Shown: piece by piece, positions 43,383-52,322 of the stretch
Numbering within the stretch: the first letter of the stretch is position 1
Layout: each line of letters begins with the position of its first letter
Assembly (NCBI GenBank): GCA_021201755.1
Contig: JAJQEI010000016.1
Location: forward strand, 18,444-82,443
Reading direction: 5' to 3'
Source of the DNA: Ruminococcus sp.
Lineage (GTDB): Bacteria > Bacillota > Clostridia > Oscillospirales > Ruminococcaceae
Length of the DNA stretch: 64,000 bases
The notes under the pieces: generated by a model
What the model saw: the letters and a program-made list of their open reading frames with translations, nothing else
Databases searched by the model: none
Told to the model about the DNA's origin: nothing
Position numbers and translations under genes: made by a program

Positions 43383-44222
43383 TCAGCCCTCCAGTTCATT
43401 CAGCTGTGCGCTGAGTTCTGCCATTGCTTTCTCATACTCGTCTTTATTCGGTGCTTTTCCATGCCAGCCCACTTGATTTTCCATAAAAGAAATGCCCTTG
43501 CCCTTTGTACTCTTTTGAATGATTGCAACTGGTTTTTTCACAATCGTTTCTGCCTCCTGAAATGCTGCATCGATAGAATCAAAATCATGTGCATCCATAA
43601 TGATCACGTGCCAACCAAACGCCTCAAACTTCTCAGGAATTGGCTTAGGAGAACAAACATCAGACAGCTTTCCGTCAATTTGTAAACCGTTATTGTCCAC
43701 GATTGCCACCAGCGTGTCTAATTGATACTGACTTGCAAACATAGCTGCTTCCCAGACTTGTCCTTCTTCGATTTCGCCGTCACCTAAAATTGCATACACT
43801 TTATACGCTGCATGGTCAATTTTTGCCGCCAGTGCCATGCCACACGCTGCCGAAATACCTTGTCCAAGAGAACCACTGGACATATCCACACCTGGAATAT
43901 GAATGCACGGGTGTCCTTGCAATAATGCACCAATGTGCCGCAAATGCTGCAACTCTTCCGTTGGGAAAAAGCCACGCTGAGCCAGTACGGAATAGAGTGC
44001 CGGTGCACAGTGTCCCTTGGACAGTACCAGACGATCTCGATCCAGCATATCTGGTTGCTTCGGATCCACGTGTAGCTTGGCAAAATACAAATAAGTCAAT
44101 ACGTCACAAATGGACAGAGAGCCACCGGGATGTCCCGATTTTGCGTGATATGTGCCCTCTACCACGCCCATTCGAACACGGCAGGCAGCTGCTTGGAGCT
44201 GCTTTTTGGTCAATTCATCCAT
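43383..44222 (-). CDS. Transketolase, N-terminal (TPP-binding) subunit
   Basis: 279 residues: YHAKSGHPGGSLSICDVLTYLYF (in part), DRLVLSKGHCAPALYSVL, SSGSLGQGISAACGMAL, the thiamine pyrophosphate motif GDGEIEEGQVWEAAMFAS with VAIVDNNGLQIDG, and KGKGISFMENQVGWHGKAP. It forms a complex with the next gene product. Split transketolases are common in Clostridia and archaea. GGAGG precedes the ATG. The two genes are on one transcript ending at the bidirectional terminator. Confidence 0.93.
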   Translation of the reverse strand: MDELTKKQLQAAACRVRMGVVEGTYHAKSGHPGGSLSICDVLTYLYFAKLHVDPKQPDMLDRDRLVLSKGHCAPALYSVLAQRGFFPTEELQHLRHIGALLQGHPCIHIPGVDMSSGSLGQGISAACGMALAAKIDHAAYKVYAILGDGEIEEGQVWEAAMFASQYQLDTLVAIVDNNGLQIDGKLSDVCSPKPIPEKFEAFGWHVIIMDAHDFDSIDAAFQEAETIVKKPVAIIQKSTKGKGISFMENQVGWHGKAPNKDEYEKAMAELSAQLNELEG

Positions 44223-44246
44223 TCTGTAAAACCTCCGTCATATATA

Positions 44247-45047
44247 TTATAATTTATCAATCAGCTCTGCAATTGCACCCGTATCGCATGATGCTGTTAG
44301 CCGCAAGTCTGCCACAGCCTGCACACAAGGCTGTGCATTGGACGGACAAACGCTGATGTCTGCTGTCTGCAGCATCTCTAAATCATTATCGAAATCTCCT
44401 ACCGCCACAACTTGCATATTCCGAAATAGGGGCATTCTTCGCAGCTTTTGGAGTGCACTACCCTTGGTTGTACTCTTTGGTAGCATTTCATAAAAGTGTG
44501 CTTCAGACTGTACAAAATCCGCAAAGTCGATTTGCTTTTCGTGGAAAAACGATGCGACATCTGCCATACGTTCTGGTGCCATAGCAAATAACACCTTCAA
44601 CCAGCCACCATGTGGCAATTCGTCAAACGCTTCACACACCGGCTCTACCTGACAAATTCGCAGATGTTCCTGTTCATAAAACGTCATACGAGGGACATAA
44701 GTGTTGTCAACACAGAGAATTTCCGCCGATACATCGGGAAATGTATCTAAAACAAGTCTCGTCACTTCCACCGCCGCTGATGGCAGCGTCACCGTGTTCA
44801 ACATCGACTTCATCGCCGGATCATAAATTGCTGCACCATTAAACAAAATTACCGGTGTATCCAGTTCCAAGGCATCCAAATATCGTTGTGCTGCCTGTAG
44901 TGTCCTACCAGTAGCAATTGAAAATTTTCCGCCCTCTGACCGAAATTGACGAATTGCCATCAAATCCACAGAAGAAAGCAATTTATTTTGCGGTAAAAGT
45001 GTACCATCCAAATCAGTAAGCAACAAGAAATTTGTATAACGTCCCAT
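44247..45047 (-). CDS. HAD superfamily Cof-type phosphatase
   Basis: 266 residues. Motif I is LTDLDGTLLP (nucleophile and acid Asp), FSIATGRTLQAAQRYLDAL is the next strand-helix, KGSALQKL and AVGDFDNDLEMLQTADISVC (motif IV, in part GDFDNDLEML) complete the active site. A C2b cap lies between. Cof-type phosphatases remove phosphate from sugars, flavin or coenzyme phosphates; substrate unknown. GGGGGGG precedes the ATG. It lies 25 bases before the transketolase genes and could be in their operon. Confidence 0.88.
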   Translation of the reverse strand: MGRYTNFLLLTDLDGTLLPQNKLLSSVDLMAIRQFRSEGGKFSIATGRTLQAAQRYLDALELDTPVILFNGAAIYDPAMKSMLNTVTLPSAAVEVTRLVLDTFPDVSAEILCVDNTYVPRMTFYEQEHLRICQVEPVCEAFDELPHGGWLKVLFAMAPERMADVASFFHEKQIDFADFVQSEAHFYEMLPKSTTKGSALQKLRRMPLFRNMQVVAVGDFDNDLEMLQTADISVCPSNAQPCVQAVADLRLTASCDTGAIAELIDKL

Positions 45048-45125
45048 AAAAGCCCCCCCTTATCAGAAGTTACGACCTTTAAAATAAGAAACTTGTTATT
45101 TCTAAAAATAAACAACTTTTCTCCT

Positions 45126-46052
45126 TTACATTCTCTGACTTCTAGATAATTTCATCAAAATCTGCTTGAAATAATCCGGTAATGGACTTTCAAATTCAAG
45201 ATATTTTCTCGTAACAGGGTGTACAAATCCAATTTTTGCAGCGTGCAAACACTGTCCGTCCAATCCAGGATACGCTTTCCCATAGACATCGTCGCCCAAA
45301 ACCGGATGCCCAATATATGCCAGATGCACTCGTATCTGATGGGTTCGTCCCGTTTCAAGCTGTAACCGTAAATATGCTGCTTTATCATACTGCTGTAACA
45401 CTGCATAGTGTGTTATTGCTGATTTTGCATTTTTTTGTGTCACACACATTTTCTTCCGGTCTACCGAATGGCGTCCAATCGATGCATCAATTGTACCGGT
45501 TGGCTCTCGAAAACGTCCCAACGCAACTGCCCGATATTCTCTCGTAAAGCTGTGCGCCGCTATCTGTTTTGCCAAGCTTTGATGTGCCGTATCATTTTTC
45601 GCCACAATAAGCAATCCACTGGTATAGCGATCAATCCGGTGTACAATTCCCGGTCGAATCACGCCATTGATGCCAGACAGCTGATCACCACAATAATAAA
45701 GCAGGGCGTGTACCAACGTACCAGTCGTATGTCCGGGTGCCGGATGTACTACCATACCTTTCGGCTTATTTACCACCAGCAAATCCGCATCCTCATAAAC
45801 AATATCCAACGGAATTGGTTCTGACTGTAACTCCAGCTGCTCTGGTTCTGGCAGTGTCACTGTTACCTGCTCGCCACCATGTAGCCGAACATTTTTCGAT
45901 GCTATTCTACTGTTACACAGTACACTATCTTGTTCCATAATCCGTTGTAAACCAGAACGTGTCAGCTCCAGTGTTTTTTGCATGATAAGCCATTTATCCA
46001 GTCGCTCTCCATTCGCTTCCGGCGGTACAGTAAAATGCAAAACCTCAGGCAT
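45126..46052 (-). CDS. rluD: RluA/RluD family pseudouridine synthase
   Basis: 308 residues. An S4 domain (GERLDKWLIMQKTLELTRSGLQ in part, VRLHGGEQVTVTLPEPE) precedes the catalytic domain: LLVVNKPKGMVVHPAPGHTTGT, the catalytic Asp in GIVHRIDRYTSGLLIVAK and RLQLETGRTHQIRVHLAYIGHP. It converts uridines in 23S rRNA to pseudouridine; the lspA-rluD order is standard in Firmicutes (ylyB). ATG 46052 with AGAGGATG fits better than 46061 and overlaps the lspA stop by eight bases. The exact target site is inferred from the family. Confidence 0.9.
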   Translation of the reverse strand: MPEVLHFTVPPEANGERLDKWLIMQKTLELTRSGLQRIMEQDSVLCNSRIASKNVRLHGGEQVTVTLPEPEQLELQSEPIPLDIVYEDADLLVVNKPKGMVVHPAPGHTTGTLVHALLYYCGDQLSGINGVIRPGIVHRIDRYTSGLLIVAKNDTAHQSLAKQIAAHSFTREYRAVALGRFREPTGTIDASIGRHSVDRKKMCVTQKNAKSAITHYAVLQQYDKAAYLRLQLETGRTHQIRVHLAYIGHPVLGDDVYGKAYPGLDGQCLHAAKIGFVHPVTRKYLEFESPLPDYFKQILMKLSRSQRM

Positions 46053-46605
46053 GACTTTCATCCTCTGGCTTCGTCTGTACTTTTGGCTTTCGCTGTTCCG
46101 GATGAAACAACAAATAAATCGTCAAAAGTGCCACACCAATCACCACACAACAATCCGCAAAGTTAAAAATTGCAAAATGAAACAATCGCACTTCAATATA
46201 GTCAACCACATGACCATTCCGAAAAATTCGATCAATCATGTTACCAAATCCACCGCCGACAATCAGCGTCAAAGACGTGAGCAGGAGCTTTGCATTCCTA
46301 GAATATCGTATCAAAAGATAGATACATCCGATACACAATACAGCAGTCACTGCAATCAATATCCAACGCATTCCATCGAAGCTTCCAAACACCGCACCAG
46401 TATTTTCTAGGTAACAAAAGCCTAATATATCCAGACTACCAATTTTTAAAAAATCCATTGTGCCCTTTGGCTTTAAATCGGTAATTGCCCAATATTTTAA
46501 CAATTGATCCAATACAACAATTACAACGATACAAATACCGGAACATATCAGACGAGCAGCAGATGGCTTTGATTTGATTTTTGTTTCTTTCAATTCATCC
46601 ATCAT
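46045..46605 (-). CDS. lspA: Lipoprotein signal peptidase
   Basis: 186 residues with four hydrophobic helices. The family motifs are VVLDQLLKYWA, YLENTGAVFGSFDG, GGGFGNMIDRIFRNGHVVDY (first catalytic Asp) and FNFADCCVVIGV (second catalytic Asp). It cleaves lipoprotein signals after lipid attachment, serving the lipoproteins of this window. It starts nine bases after ileS and overlaps rluD, so it is translationally coupled. No clear ribosome site. Confidence 0.95.
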   Translation of the reverse strand: MMDELKETKIKSKPSAARLICSGICIVVIVVLDQLLKYWAITDLKPKGTMDFLKIGSLDILGFCYLENTGAVFGSFDGMRWILIAVTAVLCIGCIYLLIRYSRNAKLLLTSLTLIVGGGFGNMIDRIFRNGHVVDYIEVRLFHFAIFNFADCCVVIGVALLTIYLLFHPEQRKPKVQTKPEDESHA

Positions 46606-46613
46606 ATACTGGT

Positions 46614-49394
46614 TTAATACGCTTCAATCACTGCGGCACACCGTGCACACAAGGTCGGATGTTCTACATTTTTACCGACTGATGGCACATACATCCAGCA
46701 ACGTTCACACTTTTCGCCACTCGCACGTGTCACCGTATAAGTCGTTTCACCATTATTCGCCTTTATCACCTTAACTTCGGATACAATCAAAACCGTTGCC
46801 AAAAGATCTATTGCTTCCGACAAAATTGCAAACTGTGTTTCATCTGAAACTGAAATCGTAAGCGATGCTTCAAGTGACTTTCCAATACACTTTTCGTTAC
46901 GCTTTTCTTCTAACACCTTATTGGCATCGAATCTCGTCTGATAAATCAAATTCCACTTCGTCACAAACGCTTCGCTTGGTTTCATACCACTTTTCTTCGG
47001 CATATCGTTTAAGAACACACTCGCTGGATTATCTGATGCAGAATGTGGCAAATTCTGCCAAATTTCTTCTGCCGTAAAAGAGAGGATCGGTGCAATCAGG
47101 CATGTTACAGCACGCAAAATCCGATACATCGTTGTCTGTGCTGCACGACGCTGTACGCTATCTTTCGCTTCACAATACAAGCGATCTTTGATAATATCCA
47201 AATAGAAGTTAGACAAATCCGTTGTACAGAAATTATGAATCGTGTGGAATACCACATGGAAATCAAACGCTTTATAGCCTTCGTATATCTTTTCAATGAC
47301 ATCATCTAATCGATACAAAACCCAGTGGTCAAGCTCTAGAAGTTTATCGTCCGAAACACTATCTCTGTCAGGGTGAAACCCGTCACCGTTGCCTAAATTC
47401 CCCAAAATATACCGAGCAGTATTGCGAATTTTCTTATAGGCATCGAACAGCTGTCCTAAAATTTCCGGTGAAATCCGAATATCCGAGTGATAGTCCGAGG
47501 ATGCAACCCATAACCGCAAAATATCTGCACCATATTTCTGAATGATTTCATTCGGTTCAATGCCGTTTCCAAGCGATTTGGACATTTTCTTGCCTTCACC
47601 GTCAACGACCCAGCCATGCGTGCAAACTGCCTTATAAGGTGCCGTTCCTTTATAGACGACAGATGTCAAGAGAGAGGATTGAAACCAACCACGATATTGG
47701 TCTGCTCCCTCTAAATATAAATCTGCCGGCCATTGCAGACAATCATACTGCTCCATAACCGCTGAATGGGAAACACCACTGTCAAACCAAACGTCCATAA
47801 TGTCATATTCTTTTGTAAATTCTTTACAACCACACGCACACTGTACCTCTGGCGATAAAAATTCAGACAAATCCTTTGTCCACCAAGCATCTGCGCCTTC
47901 CTTACGGAAAAGTGCTGCAATATCATGGATTGTCGTATCGTTGACAATAGGCTTTTTACAATCCTTACAATAAATAATCGGGATCGGTACGCCCCATGTG
48001 CGCTGTCTAGAAATGCACCAGTCACTACGGTCACGTACCATACCTTTAATGCGGTCTTCACCCCATTCTGGAATCCAGCGTACCTGTTCAATTGCCCGAA
48101 TTGCTTCATCCTTAAAGCCGTTTACCGAGCAGAACCACTGTTCCGTTGCACGATAGATAATCGGCTTATGACATCTCCAACAATGTGGATATTGGTGAAC
48201 AATTTTCTGCGTTGCCAGCATAACACCTAGTTCCGTCAGCTTTGCAGCGATGGCACGATTTGCTTCATCTGTATCCAACCCTGCAAATTCACCTGCTTCC
48301 GCAGTTTGACGCCCCTTTTCATCCACGCATACCAAAATACCAATCTCGTCATAATTCTTGCAAACTTCAAAATCTTCTATGCCATAACCAGGTGCAGTAT
48401 GCACGCAGCCTGTACCGCTTTCCAGTGTAACATGATCGCCCACAATTACTGGAGACGGACGATCATATAAAGGGTGCTTGGTCTGGATATATTCCAATTC
48501 ACTCCCTTGGAAAATACCGACTGTCTCGTACTCTGTGATACCGGCAGCCTGCATCGTTTTCGCCACCAGTTCATTTGCCATGCAGTAGTATTCTTCACCA
48601 ACCTTTACAAGCGTATACTCATACGCTGGTCCAACACAGATGGCAAGATTACCCGGAATCGTCCAAGTAGTGGTTGTCCAGATAACGAAATAGACCTGTT
48701 CTTTGGCGATTCCCAACTTTTCAAACAGTCCCTTGTCGTCCGTCACCTGAAACTTTACATAAATGGAATAACACGGATCATTTTCATATTCAATCTCTGC
48801 TTCTGCAAGTGCCGTATTGCAATCCGAACACCAATAAACTGGCTTCAAGCCCTTATACATATAGCCACGCTTTGCCATTTCTCCAAAAATCTCTACCTGT
48901 CGTGCTTCATATTCCGGCTTCAGTGTCAAGTAGGGATCGCTATAATATCCGAGTGTACCCAGCCGCTTAAACTGTTTCATCTGATTTGCTACGTGCTTCA
49001 TAGCGAAATCCTTGCAGTGCTTTCGCAACGCTGCGGGAGAAATCGCACCATTTTCTACGCCAATTGACTTTATTGCCTTCAATTCAATTGGCAAACCGTG
49101 TGTATCCCAGCCAGGCACATAAGGTGCACAAAAGCCACTCATGTTTTTATATTTGACGATGATATCCTTCAGCGTCTTATTTAGTGCCGTACCAAGATGA
49201 ATCTCGCCATTGGCATATGGTGGTCCATCATGAAGAATATACAAGGGCTTCCCTGTATTCTTTTCCATGATTTGCTCATACAGGTTTCCCGACTCCCATT
49301 TTTCAAGCATTTCTGGTTCCCGCTTTGGCAAATTTCCTCGCATCGGAAAATCTGTCTTCGGTAAATTGATGGTTTTATTATAATCTTGTGCCAT
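46614..49394 (-). CDS. ileS: Isoleucyl-tRNA synthetase
   Basis: 926 residues. The class I motifs are present: HIGH as PPYANGEIHLGTAL and KMSKS as GEGKKMSKSLGNGIEP. WDTHGLPIELKAIK, the CP1 editing domain (WTTTTWTIPGNLAI, TAPGYGIEDFEVC) and the C-terminal zinc knuckle CERCWMYVP-(x)-CARC are those of the bacterial type 1 enzyme. ATG 49394 starts the usual MAQDYNKTINLPKTDFPMRG (in part). Only a weak ribosome site precedes it and I see no T-box leader, so regulation is probably with the divIVA operon. Confidence 0.96.
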   Translation of the reverse strand: MAQDYNKTINLPKTDFPMRGNLPKREPEMLEKWESGNLYEQIMEKNTGKPLYILHDGPPYANGEIHLGTALNKTLKDIIVKYKNMSGFCAPYVPGWDTHGLPIELKAIKSIGVENGAISPAALRKHCKDFAMKHVANQMKQFKRLGTLGYYSDPYLTLKPEYEARQVEIFGEMAKRGYMYKGLKPVYWCSDCNTALAEAEIEYENDPCYSIYVKFQVTDDKGLFEKLGIAKEQVYFVIWTTTTWTIPGNLAICVGPAYEYTLVKVGEEYYCMANELVAKTMQAAGITEYETVGIFQGSELEYIQTKHPLYDRPSPVIVGDHVTLESGTGCVHTAPGYGIEDFEVCKNYDEIGILVCVDEKGRQTAEAGEFAGLDTDEANRAIAAKLTELGVMLATQKIVHQYPHCWRCHKPIIYRATEQWFCSVNGFKDEAIRAIEQVRWIPEWGEDRIKGMVRDRSDWCISRQRTWGVPIPIIYCKDCKKPIVNDTTIHDIAALFRKEGADAWWTKDLSEFLSPEVQCACGCKEFTKEYDIMDVWFDSGVSHSAVMEQYDCLQWPADLYLEGADQYRGWFQSSLLTSVVYKGTAPYKAVCTHGWVVDGEGKKMSKSLGNGIEPNEIIQKYGADILRLWVASSDYHSDIRISPEILGQLFDAYKKIRNTARYILGNLGNGDGFHPDRDSVSDDKLLELDHWVLYRLDDVIEKIYEGYKAFDFHVVFHTIHNFCTTDLSNFYLDIIKDRLYCEAKDSVQRRAAQTTMYRILRAVTCLIAPILSFTAEEIWQNLPHSASDNPASVFLNDMPKKSGMKPSEAFVTKWNLIYQTRFDANKVLEEKRNEKCIGKSLEASLTISVSDETQFAILSEAIDLLATVLIVSEVKVIKANNGETTYTVTRASGEKCERCWMYVPSVGKNVEHPTLCARCAAVIEAY

Positions 49395-49495
49395 AGCATG
49401 AATCCGGCTTTGCCACTTTCGACGAAAAGCCGCTCCTTTCCCTAAAATACAAACAGTCACTGCGATGATTTTTTTACAACCGCAATACCACAAAA

Positions 49496-49537
49496 GCAGC
49501 CGCTAAAAGTTTCCTGCAGCGGATTGCTAGCGGCTGC
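49496..49537 (-). terminator. Hairpin between divIVA and ileS
   Basis: GCAGCCGCTA pairs with TAGCGGCTGC; read leftward it ends in TTTTG, ten bases after the divIVA stop. It may be a partial terminator. Confidence 0.75.
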
Positions 49538-49546
49538 CATAATTAT

Positions 49547-50194
49547 TCAATCTTCGTCATCATCTTGCAAATCACCAAAACGAGAATCATATGCGCCTTG
49601 GATTGCCTTTGCAGAAAATTTTTTCGACGAGAAAATATCAGATGTATCAGAAGAGTCTACACTGACTTCCGATTTCACATTGGATTCCGAATCCGAAACA
49701 CCAAAAGTCAAATCGTCTTCCTCCGGCATTGCAGACAGCATATTTAAATGATCTTTATACATATCAAAAAGAGCCTTTTTAAAATCTGCAACCTGTTTTC
49801 TAGCGTCTGCCAGCTTTTGATGTTCAGCTTCAATTTCAGCCTCATTCTTTTCAATCAAAGCATCATGCTGCACCGTCACTTCATCCATCATTGCATCAGC
49901 CTTTTCTTTCGCCTTTGCGATGATTTCTTCTGCTTTTTCATTGGCTTCGGCAATAACACGATGACCTTCCTTCTGCGCTCCAAACAGCGCATCTTTCAGT
50001 GCATCTTCATCACGCATATATTCTCGGATTTTATCAGCTAAAACCTGAATCTTGCTGTCCTTATCCTCCAATTCACACTGTGCCTCGTCTACTTCTTCTT
50101 CCAATCGGTTCAGAAATTCGTCAATGTCCTCCTGCTTATAGCCAAAGGCAGCTTTTTCAAACCGGAGTTCATGAATTTCATTTGCACTAATCAT
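49547..50194 (-). CDS. divIVA: DivIVA family protein
   Basis: 215 residues from ATG 50194 (GGAG eight bases upstream). The N-terminus MISANEIHELRFEKAAFGYKQEDIDEFL (in part) is the DivIVA membrane-binding part, followed by a long coiled coil (residues 30-140: RLEEEVDEAQCELED, EANEKAEEIIAKAKEKAD) and an acidic, Ser/Asp-rich tail. DivIVA binds curved membrane at poles and septa and organises division or sporulation. Its place after sepF-ylmH and before ileS is the standard Firmicute division cluster. Confidence 0.94.
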   Translation of the reverse strand: MISANEIHELRFEKAAFGYKQEDIDEFLNRLEEEVDEAQCELEDKDSKIQVLADKIREYMRDEDALKDALFGAQKEGHRVIAEANEKAEEIIAKAKEKADAMMDEVTVQHDALIEKNEAEIEAEHQKLADARKQVADFKKALFDMYKDHLNMLSAMPEEDDLTFGVSDSESNVKSEVSVDSSDTSDIFSSKKFSAKAIQGAYDSRFGDLQDDDED

Positions 50195-50208
50195 AGGGGT
50201 ATCTCCTC

Positions 50209-50964
50209 TCATTGGTATTTTAAAATCGTGATATGATGTCTCCCTTTTCGAGTCATGCCATCTACCTCATCCAGCCGAAATTTTCCATAGCCTTGCAAAG
50301 AAAACACATCACCCGCCTGCAATAACACAGAAGGAGTTTTAATTGTAGTATGATATCGCTTGAATCGACCTTGTCGAATGAGCTGTGTCGCTTTTTCTCG
50401 ACTAAGATGCGTCACAAAAGCAGTAATCGCATCTATACGAAAGGAAGCAACTGTTCCAGAAAGTGTCTGAAATTTTTGCTGTACCGAAAGGCATACAGAC
50501 TCTTCATCTGTCATAGAGATGCCAACCCGTCCCACTTATCGTAGCTCCTGTAAAATCACCGGTACTGCCTGTTGACAGACAAAAATCTGCGCCAACCCAG
50601 GCGAAATCAAAATATCACCGATAATCTTCCGTTCAAGATTACACGCCATCAGCGCACCCAAAAAGTCACGATGATAAACGTCTGCATCTATTGGGTAACG
50701 ACAAGTCAAACAAGTAATGGGAAATATGTCAGCCGCTATCGGAAATGGTGAAAAACCAAACAGCACCCGATCCGTGTCTTTTGCACCACCCCATGCTACA
50801 CAAGAAACACCACAAGAACTTGCAATTTTTTCTGCCAAAAAGAAATCTTCTTGTGGCAAAAACATCGTAAAATAGGGTCGTCCATCTCGGTAACTTCGCT
50901 GTGCCAAATCACGCCAGTGTGCCAAATATAGCTGCTGTGCATCTTCATCGACACGATTGCTCAT
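50209..50964 (-). pseudogene. ylmH: YlmH (S4 RNA-binding protein) interrupted by TAA
   Basis: The frame from ATG 50964 gives YlmH: EDAQQLYLAHWRDLAQRSYRDGRP, FTMFLPQEDFFLAEKIA, GDILISPGLAQIFVCQQAVPVI, LQELR, then TAA at 50538-50536 (codon 143). The same frame continues VGRVGISMTDEES and the C-terminal S4 domain (ATQLIRQGRFKRYHT, VFSLQGYGKFRLDEVDG). The stop lies between the two domains. The codon after it is GTG and AGGAG lies nine bases before that GTG, so the S4 part could still be made separately. YlmH binds RNA and recently was linked to ribosome rescue and division. Intact length would be 251 residues. Confidence 0.75.
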
Positions 50965-50971
50965 ACAAAAA

Positions 50972-51475
50972 TTATACCAAGCCGCTGCCCTGTAGCTCGC
51001 CGACAATATCGTCACCGTCGAAGCCAACATTTTGCGGAATAATCAAAAATGTCTGATTCGCAATCGGACGAATCCGTCCATGCATCGCATATGCGGCACC
51101 AACGACGAAATCGATAATCCGACGCTTTTCCACATCATCAATATCTTCCAAATTCAAAACAACCGTTTTGTTTTGCATCAGGTAATCTGCCACCTTCTTC
51201 GAATCTGCAGTATAGGTTGTAGCCTTCACCAAAACCACTTGAAATTGCGCCGTTGCCTTGATGGTTGCATAACGTTCATTTTGACGGGCTTGGCTGTCTT
51301 CATAGGAAGACGTTCCGGAAGAAACTCTGGAATAGCTGGTAGTAGAAGATGCAGCAGAAGCAGCAGAAGTTGCAGAGCCGCTTGGCTCGATCGGTGTCGC
51401 AGGTGCTTTGGGGGTTTCCATTTCATCTTCGTCAGCCGGCATAAAGAAATTCTTCAAGCTGTCCATTACGTTCAT
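50972..51475 (-). CDS. sepF: Cell division protein SepF
   Basis: 167 residues. MNVMDSLKNFF is the amphipathic membrane-binding helix, then an Ala/Ser/Thr linker, then the SepF domain: VVLVKATTYTADSKKVADYL, NKTVVLNLEDIDDVEKRRIIDFVVGAAYAM (in part) and GRIRPIANQTFLIIPQNV. SepF anchors FtsZ at the division site. ATG 51475 with GGAGAG is preferred over 51496. It is in the conserved ylmE-sepF-ylmH-divIVA order. Confidence 0.95.
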   Translation of the reverse strand: MNVMDSLKNFFMPADEDEMETPKAPATPIEPSGSATSAASAASSTTSYSRVSSGTSSYEDSQARQNERYATIKATAQFQVVLVKATTYTADSKKVADYLMQNKTVVLNLEDIDDVEKRRIIDFVVGAAYAMHGRIRPIANQTFLIIPQNVGFDGDDIVGELQGSGLV

Positions 51476-51620
51476 GATACTCTCCATTCTCCGCACAAGT
51501 TAATATTTAAAGTCTTACCGTTTCAATGTGCGGTAACGGCATGACTCTTTTTTCACTTACACAGTTTCACATTTGATTTGTGTTTGTGCTGAAAGGGATC
51601 AAGTCCCTATATAAAAGCTT

Positions 51621-52322
51621 TTATTGATAATTTCTTGCCCCGAAAAGAGCTGTGCCAATTCGGACAAGGGTGGAGCCATATCGAATGGCAGTAGCGTAAT
51701 CGCCGGACATTCCCATCGATAAAATCTCCATATCTATATTATCCATGTTTTTTGCCGAAATGTCAAGAAAAATCGCCTGCATTTGTGCAAAAAATTTTTC
51801 ATTTCCTGTTGCAGGAGGGATTGTCATCAGTCCTTTTACCTGAATATGGGGCATTTTTGAGATTTCTTCCAAAAGATGTTCCAATTCGCTTGGCTGCACA
51901 CCACTTTTTGAGGCTTCGCCACCGATGTTCACTTCAATAAGAATATCTTGCTTCTTTTTCGCTCGTGCTGCATGACGGTCAATTTCCGCCGCAAGCTTTA
52001 CACTGTCTACTGAGTGAATAAGCTTCATATCTTCGATAATATATTTCACCTTATTCGTTTGCAAATGTCCAATAAAATGCACTTGTGCCTGTGGCAGGTA
52101 AAATTCTTTTTTCGAAAGATACTCCTGCACACGATTTTCACCCAATACAGAAATGCCACAGCCAATCGCATGGTTCACATTTTCCGGTGAAACAGTCTTT
52201 GTTACCGCCATTAGCGTAACCTCATCATCTGGCTTTCGATATTTTGCCTTAGCCTCTTCAATTTCATAGACAATCCGCCGATAATTCTCATCGATATATG
52301 CAAAACTAGTTTCCAATTGCAT
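51621..52322 (-). CDS. ylmE: YggS/PLPBP family pyridoxal-phosphate homeostasis protein
   Basis: 233 residues. VTLMAVTKTVSPENV holds the PLP lysine, followed by LGENRVQEYLSK, VHFIGHLQTNKVKY, LIEVNIGGEASKSGV, LMTIPPATG and LSMGMSGDYATAIRYGSTLVRIGTALFG (in part). The protein has a TIM-barrel fold, binds PLP and keeps its level and amino-acid pools in balance. ATG 52322 is used; a TTG one codon earlier is possible. It overlaps the 3' end of the HlyD-like gene. Confidence 0.93.
   Translation of the reverse strand: MQLETSFAYIDENYRRIVYEIEEAKAKYRKPDDEVTLMAVTKTVSPENVNHAIGCGISVLGENRVQEYLSKKEFYLPQAQVHFIGHLQTNKVKYIIEDMKLIHSVDSVKLAAEIDRHAARAKKKQDILIEVNIGGEASKSGVQPSELEHLLEEISKMPHIQVKGLMTIPPATGNEKFFAQMQAIFLDISAKNMDNIDMEILSMGMSGDYATAIRYGSTLVRIGTALFGARNYQ

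Noticed and set aside
49395..49546. T-box riboswitch before ileS
   Set aside because: The gap is only about 150 bases, contains the divIVA terminator-like hairpin and shows no T-box sequence or specifier-like stem.
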